A program made the translations under genes and the position numbers. A DNA stretch of 64,000 nt from the IMG/VR virus record IMGVR_UViG_3300030616_000017, positions 1 through 64,000 of that record; one strand, written 5' to 3'. Each line of letters starts with the position of its first letter. Within the stretch, counting starts at the first letter, position 1. The notes under the pieces are model-generated. The model searched no databases and was not told the DNA's origin. It saw only the letters and a list, made by a program, of their open reading frames with translations. This document shows positions 59,013 through 64,000 of the stretch, in pieces. This DNA comes from a virus.

Positions 59013-60110
59013 TTAATTGCTTTCACAATATCTATTAAACTCATCAAAATTATTTTTGATAATATGAAATAAGTTTTCTTTAGCTTCTTCAATTTCCTTT
59101 TGAATTTTTCTCTTGTGCTGTAACATATATAAAGCTTTTTCTACTAGAGTTTCTTGTATTTTATCTTCATCATCCAGATCAATCATCCAGTCAAGTTTAT
59201 TTATATCTTCCAGAAAAAACTTAATTTTATTATGCACATGCAAAGACAGAACAGGAATTCCTAATCCAAAAGGAATCATCTGAGAGTGACCTCTACCTGC
59301 AATTACTAAATCGAAAGATTTATAGAAGTTAAAAGAATCTTCTACTGAGTAACGTCTTATATCAATAATAGTATGTGGAATATTTAATTCAACTAAATAA
59401 TCTAGAATTTCAACATCAAAATTGGGAGCATGAAGAACAACAGTAATTGAATACCCTTTATCTACTAATTCCTCAATCCCTTTAGCAATAGGTAAAACTT
59501 TTTGGCGAGGTGTTTCTCCGTATCTCAAAACTTTTCGATCAAAAGGAATATTTATTGCAATCTTTTTTGTTTTTCCGGGGTTTGTAGGAACATTCCACAG
59601 ATGATTAATAATTGTGGTAGTACAAGGTACAAAAGAAATATCAGTGTCTAAATCTGAAGGAAAATGAGGTAATAGTTTCTCAATATCCCCTTTATGTCTA
59701 AGACTGAAGTGAATAGTTTTTTGAGATAATAATTCTACAGAAGATAGAAATAGTTCACTTGGTTCTTGCCCCCAAAAATAATTAAACCCTACAGTAAAAA
59801 CAATAATAGGAATTTGAATACTTTCTAAGACCTCATTGCTTACTTTCCAATGCCAACCAGAAACTTCATTAGAGGATAATCCATGCGCCATAAACAGACC
59901 TCCTCCCCCCACCAGAATTACATCAACATCTTCTAAAATAGTTTTAGCATTTTCATCTGCCCATTCTCTTATATTCATAGGTTTCCATGAAATAGAGTGC
60001 TTACAAAACTTTTCAAACGTTTTTCTAACAGCATGTGTTAAGACATAGTCTCCGTAATTGCCTCTTTTTTCTGAGTAACTTAGATGTAGAATTCTTACAG
60101 GCTCACTCAT
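59013..60110 (-). CDS. Polysaccharide pyruvyl transferase-like protein
   Basis: 365 residues. Starts with I-L-H-L-S-Y-S-E-K-R-G-N-Y-G-D, the early glycine loop of the CsaB/WcaK family, then V-D-V-I-L-V-G-G-G-G-L-F near 61-72, I-A-I-N-I-P-F-D-R, and a late F-D-L-V-I-A-G-R-G-H-S-Q-M-I-P-F-G-L-G-I-P-V-L-S, the typical double Rossmann layout. Family members add pyruvate ketals to sugars. In this cassette it may decorate the glycan; a distinct transferase activity is possible. Confidence 0.75.
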   Translation of the reverse strand: MSEPVRILHLSYSEKRGNYGDYVLTHAVRKTFEKFCKHSISWKPMNIREWADENAKTILEDVDVILVGGGGLFMAHGLSSNEVSGWHWKVSNEVLESIQIPIIVFTVGFNYFWGQEPSELFLSSVELLSQKTIHFSLRHKGDIEKLLPHFPSDLDTDISFVPCTTTIINHLWNVPTNPGKTKKIAINIPFDRKVLRYGETPRQKVLPIAKGIEELVDKGYSITVVLHAPNFDVEILDYLVELNIPHTIIDIRRYSVEDSFNFYKSFDLVIAGRGHSQMIPFGLGIPVLSLHVHNKIKFFLEDINKLDWMIDLDDEDKIQETLVEKALYMLQHKRKIQKEIEEAKENLFHIIKNNFDEFNRYCESN

Positions 60111-60768
60111 ACGCTTCCTTATGTGATATTATCATATCTAGTTTTTCTAAAAAACGAGCATCACAACTTATATAATGTGTTTCAATTATTTCTTTTAAGA
60201 CTACAGCATTCCAATACCTCGAATGGGCTAAGTGGCCGTCTTTATGTGATTCATCTTCAAACGCTTTCATAGTTGGATGAATATACCCTTCCACATATCC
60301 ACTCCAATCTTTATTGTACACATTAGCCCGATTTATGTACATATCCATTCCAGTAAGAAAGAGGTGCTTAGGCTTTAATTTTGTTAAATAGTGGACAACA
60401 GCAACTCCTGAATACGTAAACCCTCTTTTCATTTTACTTTCCACTTCTTTGAAAGCTCGAGGAATAGCTGTATGAGGAATATCTGTATATTGCGGGTAAT
60501 TTCTTTTGAAAAGAAAATGTTTTACAAAAGGGTATTTTTTAAGGTCTGGTTTTAATTCTCTTACAAATGGATTAGTTAAAAAATGAAGTGTGTCTTTTTT
60601 TCCGTAATCTTTTTGATATTCTTTATCTTTTTGTATAAAGAGAGAGCCATTAAACTTCACCACAACATCATGTGAATCAATAAACTCTCCGAGGCGTTTC
60701 CCTTTAATAATATCACTGCTGCCAACAACAATAATTGATTTTCCTTCTACAATTTCCTTGCAATCCAT
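60103..60768 (-). CDS. Sialyltransferase-like protein (GT29/GT42 type), copy 1
   Basis: 221 residues. S-I-I-V-V-G-S-S-D-I-I-K at 10-21 and G-E-F-I-D-S-H-D-V-V-V-K-F-N-G at 26-40 match the sialylmotif-L-like pattern; F-T-Y-S-G-V-A-V-V-H-Y...L-F-L-T-G-M-D-M-Y matches the S region; G-H-L-A-H-S-R-Y supplies a late His. Paralogue of the gene at 58332. Together with NeuA and NeuB it suggests real use of a CMP-sugar in infection. Confidence 0.65.
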   Translation of the reverse strand: MDCKEIVEGKSIIVVGSSDIIKGKRLGEFIDSHDVVVKFNGSLFIQKDKEYQKDYGKKDTLHFLTNPFVRELKPDLKKYPFVKHFLFKRNYPQYTDIPHTAIPRAFKEVESKMKRGFTYSGVAVVHYLTKLKPKHLFLTGMDMYINRANVYNKDWSGYVEGYIHPTMKAFEDESHKDGHLAHSRYWNAVVLKEIIETHYISCDARFLEKLDMIISHKEAYE

Positions 60769-62039
60769 GATGTATCCTTAAAGGTTGCTTCAACCTTAAT
60801 GTTTCTATCTACAGCTTTTCGAACTCCGGGATGATGTTTACTTAAATAATCATGACCCCCTATAAAGCCGCCTCTCTTGACTTTCGGTAGCCACATTTTA
60901 ATATCCTGCTCTACGAATTCTTCTGCGTGATTACCATCAATATATACAAAGTCTAAACTCCCCTCTTTGAAATCTTTTACAGCTTCTTGAGATTTTGTTT
61001 TTATTTTAGTCACGTTAGGATATTGTGAAAGTACAAAGATATCAAATTGTTTTTCCACCTCAACCATATTATATTTAGACGGATCGGAGGCCCCGTCGTA
61101 ATTACTATAATTAGATTGCCAAGGGTCAACACAAGTTAAATGTTTAACTCTTTTAGCAAAAACTTCGGATGAATTTCCGGCAAAAGAACCAATTTCCACC
61201 ATAGTTACTTTTTCGATAGGTTTTACTCGGCTGATGTAATCACATAAATCTTCTAACCCCGAAATAGCATTTTTTGCTTTTCTTATACTAATTCTGTTCA
61301 TAATGTTCCACCATTTTTCTTCTAACTTAGCAAAATCTACCTTATCGCGGTAGTCTCTTCTTGTAATAGGATCTTGCCAAGGTTTAATAGCTACGTAATG
61401 TAGAATCTTAGCTTTATCAACTGTTTTCTTAAACTTATCACTTTTATACATTCTTTTTTCTACATTATACTCTTTAGGTAGAATTTGTGTTTTTTCTCTG
61501 AAATACTTATTTAAGCATTCTTGATCAGGCAACTTATATCCCTGTTTAATATCTTCGACTAATGCGTGATACGTTTTCTCATTTAACCATTGTTTGCCTA
61601 TAACAAATACTCCGCTATTGAAAGTACTAACAAGTCTATCACAAGCCTCTCTGTAGCTTCTCACAGCTAAAAACTCAGTATGATCTCTAAACAATAAACT
61701 TATTCTATCAAGCACTATCACATCTAAATCAATAAAAATAGCTTGTTGATACCCAAGCTTATACAAAGAAAAAATATCTAGCTTGTAATACGTATTGCGA
61801 AGATGAGGTACGGTTATTTCAAAATTAGTACCTTCATACATCTTATAATTCGGTTGAATAAATGTAAGCTTTGGATAGTATTGACGACAAAACTCTCTAT
61901 CTTTCTCTGTCATTCCTATTTCAAGAAGAACAAAATCAAGAGAAAAATCGGGATGCACTTGAAGCAGAGATTTAACAAATCCTACATAACCAGGAATAAA
62001 ATTCGGCGTAATTAGGGAGCATAAACACTTTTTTAACAT
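60747..62039 (-). CDS. GT8-like glycosyltransferase fused to a methyltransferase
   Basis: 430 residues. N-terminal 245 residues are GT8-like (T-P-N-F-I-P-G-Y-V-G-F-V-K-S-L near 11-25, the D-x-D signature F-I-D-L-D-V at 102-107, F-N-S-G-V-F, and H-Y-V-A-I-K-P-W). From about 250 a class I methyltransferase follows (M-V-E-I-G-S-F-A-G-N-S near 275-285, D-F-V-Y-I-D-G-N-H-A near 352-361, G-G-F-I-G-G-H-D-Y). One protein likely transfers and methylates a sugar. It overlaps the NeuB-like gene by 7 nt. Confidence 0.8.
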   Translation of the reverse strand: MLKKCLCSLITPNFIPGYVGFVKSLLQVHPDFSLDFVLLEIGMTEKDREFCRQYYPKLTFIQPNYKMYEGTNFEITVPHLRNTYYKLDIFSLYKLGYQQAIFIDLDVIVLDRISLLFRDHTEFLAVRSYREACDRLVSTFNSGVFVIGKQWLNEKTYHALVEDIKQGYKLPDQECLNKYFREKTQILPKEYNVEKRMYKSDKFKKTVDKAKILHYVAIKPWQDPITRRDYRDKVDFAKLEEKWWNIMNRISIRKAKNAISGLEDLCDYISRVKPIEKVTMVEIGSFAGNSSEVFAKRVKHLTCVDPWQSNYSNYDGASDPSKYNMVEVEKQFDIFVLSQYPNVTKIKTKSQEAVKDFKEGSLDFVYIDGNHAEEFVEQDIKMWLPKVKRGGFIGGHDYLSKHHPGVRKAVDRNIKVEATFKDTSWIARKL

Positions 62040-62875
62040 CCACGTAAATCCTCTCTCTTTTTAAGTTCGCTGGGAAACACTTCTCTGGGCTCATACCCTG
62101 TATATGCGGTACTTAAATCTCTGATGCCTTTGACTAACTTAAAAAATCCCGAAGGCTCTATTGAGGATTTTTGATCACTCCCCCACATAGCGTGGTCCAT
62201 TGTAATGTGTGCTTCTACCCATTTAGCTCCTAGGTAAATAGAAGCAATGGTTGGTATAATTCCATAATAGTGATTGCTGTAGCCTGCACAAATATGAGGC
62301 CACTTATCCTTTATCCACTCAATATAGCGCAAGTTTAATTCTTCTACGGGAGTAGGATAGGCAGAGTTGGTGTGCATAAGCACGTGAGGTTGTAGCAAAC
62401 TGACTGCTTCTGCAACTTCTTGTTCATTACTCATACCAGAGGACATAATCCTAAATCTGAAATTCTCTTTACAAAACTGTAAAAGTTCTTTGTTGGTAAT
62501 ATGAGCGGAAGGAATTTTGACAATTTGTGTCAGTTCGGTCATAAATTGAGCGCTCTCTATGTCCCAAACAGAAGCAAAAAAGCCAATGTTGTTCTCTTTT
62601 GCTTTTTTACTGAGATACAAGTACTCATCTCTATCAAACTCAATGTCTTTTTTGTATTGAAGGTATGTGGTGGGATCTTTTCGCCAAGGAACAATTTTCT
62701 CTTGGTTTTTCTTCTCAGGAGGAACTGCTTTATCTGGGTCTCTTTTTTGGAACTTTACATAGTCCGCGCCAGATAAAGCAGCTACTTGAATTAACTTTAC
62801 AGCTGTATCGACATCTTTTCCTTTTTCCTCTGTTACCGCATTGATACCTATTTCTGCAATAATATTTACTTTCAT
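62033..62875 (-). CDS. neuB: N-acetylneuraminate synthase-like (NeuB family)
   Basis: 280 residues. The TIM-barrel motifs are clear: I-A-E-I-G-I-N-A at 6-13, G-A-D-Y-V-K-F-Q at 36-43, K-I-P-S-A-H-I-T-N near 120-128, M-S-S-G-M-S near 144-149, T-N-S-A-Y-P-T-P near 169-176, G-Y-S-N-H near 198-202 and G-A-K-W-V-E-A-H near 216-223. It condenses phosphoenolpyruvate with an N-acetyl sugar. The usual C-terminal antifreeze-like (SAF) domain is absent, so it is about 60 residues short; activity without it is uncertain. Confidence 0.85.
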   Translation of the reverse strand: MKVNIIAEIGINAVTEEKGKDVDTAVKLIQVAALSGADYVKFQKRDPDKAVPPEKKNQEKIVPWRKDPTTYLQYKKDIEFDRDEYLYLSKKAKENNIGFFASVWDIESAQFMTELTQIVKIPSAHITNKELLQFCKENFRFRIMSSGMSNEQEVAEAVSLLQPHVLMHTNSAYPTPVEELNLRYIEWIKDKWPHICAGYSNHYYGIIPTIASIYLGAKWVEAHITMDHAMWGSDQKSSIEPSGFFKLVKGIRDLSTAYTGYEPREVFPSELKKREDLRGC

Positions 62876-62918
62876 CTTTGCTATATCCTTTTCTATATAG
62901 TTTTTACTTGGAACGTTA

Positions 62919-62930
62919 CATTATATTAGT
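62919..62930 (-). promoter_or_regulatory. Candidate late promoter motif
   Basis: ACTAATATAATG, about 43 nt upstream of the NeuB-like start, suggesting that the sugar cassette is read late. Confidence 0.55.
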
Positions 62931-62959
62931 AAAAGGGGTGAAAGTAAAAGCAAAGATAA

Positions 62960-63607
62960 TCAAGGAGATAAATATCGCCTGAGATCCTGCTGAATATCTT
63001 TAAGACGAATTTGTATCCATTGAGTAGTATATCCCATTTTTTTCCCAATAGCGTTATAAGTATAACCGCCCAGCCTCATCTCTAGCATAGAGCTATCTTC
63101 TACAGAAAGACTCTTCTTGAAAGAATCAATAGTAATCTTTAAATCTATATCACCCCCGAAACTTTCGTAGTTCTTAGAAGCGCAAATAGAATTATCTATT
63201 CTTTGATCTATTCCTGCTAAAGAGTCGTTAAAGGAATGAGTTACAAGAGCTGCTTCAGGGAGAGGGGTATGTCGGGGTCTTTTTTTTCTTCCGTCCACTT
63301 CAAAAACGGAAAATCTTTCTTTCGTGGCATATCTTTTTATTTGATTGCGAAGAATGTAGTTAAAAATTGCCCAAATCTTCCAAGTAGAAGAATTAGTGAT
63401 TTTATTAAGTTGCACGTTATTTACTGCTTTTTGCATAGAAAAATAGGCATCTGATACAAAATCCTGTTTATCTTCCCTGGTAAACCCATATATTTTGCCT
63501 ATTTTAAAGGCAGTATGGGTTATAAAAGGTTTGTATTTTTCATACAAAGCATATAACATGTCATTATTTCCATTTTTTGCAGCTACTACCATTTGGTAAT
63601 CGTTCAT
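62960..63607 (-). CDS. Phage sigma factor (sigma-70/ECF type)
   Basis: 215 residues. Region 2 is visible at about 5-95: M-V-V-A-A-K-N-G-N-N-D-M-L-Y-A-L-Y-E-K-Y, then D-F-V-S-D-A-Y-F-S-M-Q-K-A-V, and W-K-I-W-A-I-F-N-Y-I. Region 4 covers about 160-212 with a helix-turn-helix (L-E-M-R-L-G-G-Y-T-Y-N-A-I-G-K-K-M-G-Y). It binds core RNA polymerase and is a good candidate to recognise the ACTAATATAATATA late motif, one copy of which precedes it. This is a gp55-like role by inference. Confidence 0.8.
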   Translation of the reverse strand: MNDYQMVVAAKNGNNDMLYALYEKYKPFITHTAFKIGKIYGFTREDKQDFVSDAYFSMQKAVNNVQLNKITNSSTWKIWAIFNYILRNQIKRYATKERFSVFEVDGRKKRPRHTPLPEAALVTHSFNDSLAGIDQRIDNSICASKNYESFGGDIDLKITIDSFKKSLSVEDSSMLEMRLGGYTYNAIGKKMGYTTQWIQIRLKDIQQDLRRYLSP

Positions 63608-63620
63608 AGAGCCTCCTGTT

Positions 63621-63632
63621 ACATATATTAGT
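63621..63632 (-). promoter_or_regulatory. Candidate late promoter motif (partial)
   Basis: ACTAATATATGT, 13 nt upstream of the sigma factor start with an AGGAGG ribosome site between; a partial match that could allow self-regulation. Confidence 0.4.
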
Positions 63633-63642
63633 GCATATAAAA

Positions 63643-63668
63643 TAGCAGGACCCGTTACGGATCCTGCT
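63643..63668 (-). terminator. Terminator-like hairpin
   Basis: A stem of about 10 bp (AGCAGGA-CCCG with CGGATCCTGCT, one mismatch) and a 3-nt loop between the small gene at 63684 and the sigma factor, followed on the minus strand by ATTTTAT. Confidence 0.55.
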
Positions 63669-63683
63669 TTTGAAAAAAGGGGG

Positions 63684-63944
63684 TTAAATAAGGTTATAGG
63701 ATTTCGCCTTTGTAATCAGGTCATCCACTACTTCATCTATCGTGGTTCTTTCTTGAAGAACATCGTCGATGAAATTCGACATCGTAGAAATGTCGGTTCC
63801 CTCTCTTGTATTGACAGCTCTCAGAACAGAAGGAAGAGAGTATCCTGCAGGACTTCCTGTCATACCCTGCGTTTTTGCCTCAAAAACCTTCTGAAGATCC
63901 TGTCCCGTCTTTTCAATCTCGGTCAGTTCAATTCTCTTATTCAT
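63684..63944 (-). CDS. Small protein, unknown
   Basis: 86 residues from the ATG at 63944, chosen for GGAGG five bases upstream rather than the upstream in-frame ATG. Helical, with Q-D-L-Q-K-V-F-E-A-K-T-Q-G and L-P-S-V-L-R-A-V-N-T-R-E-G-T-D-I-S. The second segment resembles M-L-R-V-L-N-R-K-T-G-I-D-F-S near the start of the AAA ATPase at 32536, so the two may share a short domain. Function unknown. Confidence 0.5.
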   Translation of the reverse strand: MNKRIELTEIEKTGQDLQKVFEAKTQGMTGSPAGYSLPSVLRAVNTREGTDISTMSNFIDDVLQERTTIDEVVDDLITKAKSYNLI

Positions 63945-64000
63945 AAATGCCTCCTGGTTATTGTTTCTATTAATATTATACCTTATTTTCAAACAAAAAG

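Noticed and set aside
1-64000. tRNA genes, rRNA genes, insertion sequences, attachment sites
   Set aside because: None was recognised by eye. Systematic folding or repeat search was not possible, so small ones could have been missed.

Overview
The window is one continuous late-gene and structural block of a large T4-like (contractile-tailed, myovirus-type) phage. Every convincing gene lies on the minus strand, so transcription runs from about 64 kb down to 1. The DNA is AT-rich, genes are packed end to end with many 1-30 nt overlaps, and most starts have a GGAG-type ribosome binding site. The host cannot be named. A secreted protein with an outer-membrane-like C-terminus (28439-28975) and a membrane/coiled-coil protein that could be an inner-membrane spanin suggest a Gram-negative-type envelope.

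Layout in transcription order. 63.9-62.9 kb: a small protein and a phage sigma factor. 62.9-55.1 kb: a sugar cassette with an N-acetylneuraminate-synthase-like enzyme, a CMP-sialate-synthetase-like enzyme, two sialyltransferase-like proteins, two MptE/DUF115-like proteins, a GT8-methyltransferase fusion, a polysaccharide pyruvyl transferase-like protein and two further methyltransferases. 55.1-52.7 kb: macro domain protein, Pth2 peptidyl-tRNA hydrolase, SbcD/gp47-like phosphoesterase and zinc ribbon. 52.7-46.4 kb: portal, prohead protease fused to scaffold, a possible capsid accessory protein, Hsp20 and major capsid protein. 46.3-44.3 kb: homing endonuclease. 44.2-27.5 kb: many small virion or head-internal proteins, neck candidates, an AAA ATPase, a ferritin-like protein and a Trp-rich repeat protein. 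27.5-1 kb: sheath, tube, tail chaperone with a likely frameshift, tape measure, hub, spike, a 3,513-residue tail fibre, lipase, gp25, gp6 and further baseplate/fibre proteins.

Three system-level signals stand out. (1) A segment of about 28 residues (pattern I-x-I-x-E...I-G-x-x-I-L-E-x-G-D-x-I-x-I), often ending in [L/I]-x-E, recurs in at least nine small proteins. The ending matches the T4 gp21 prohead-protease cleavage rule, and a matching L-T-E site lies near residue 72 of the major capsid protein. It may be a capsid-targeting propeptide. In several genes it has its own ribosome binding site inside a longer open frame. (2) The motif ACTAATATAATATA, read on the minus strand, sits just upstream of about 20 genes and is a strong candidate late promoter; the sigma factor in the window may read it. 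A second motif (T-tract plus GKTATATTATA) precedes a few genes that look non-structural. (3) The sialic-acid-type cassette suggests that the phage builds or transfers a nonulosonic acid glycan.

No tRNA, rRNA, CRISPR array or insertion sequence was recognised. All functions are inferred by reading the sequences; no database search was run.
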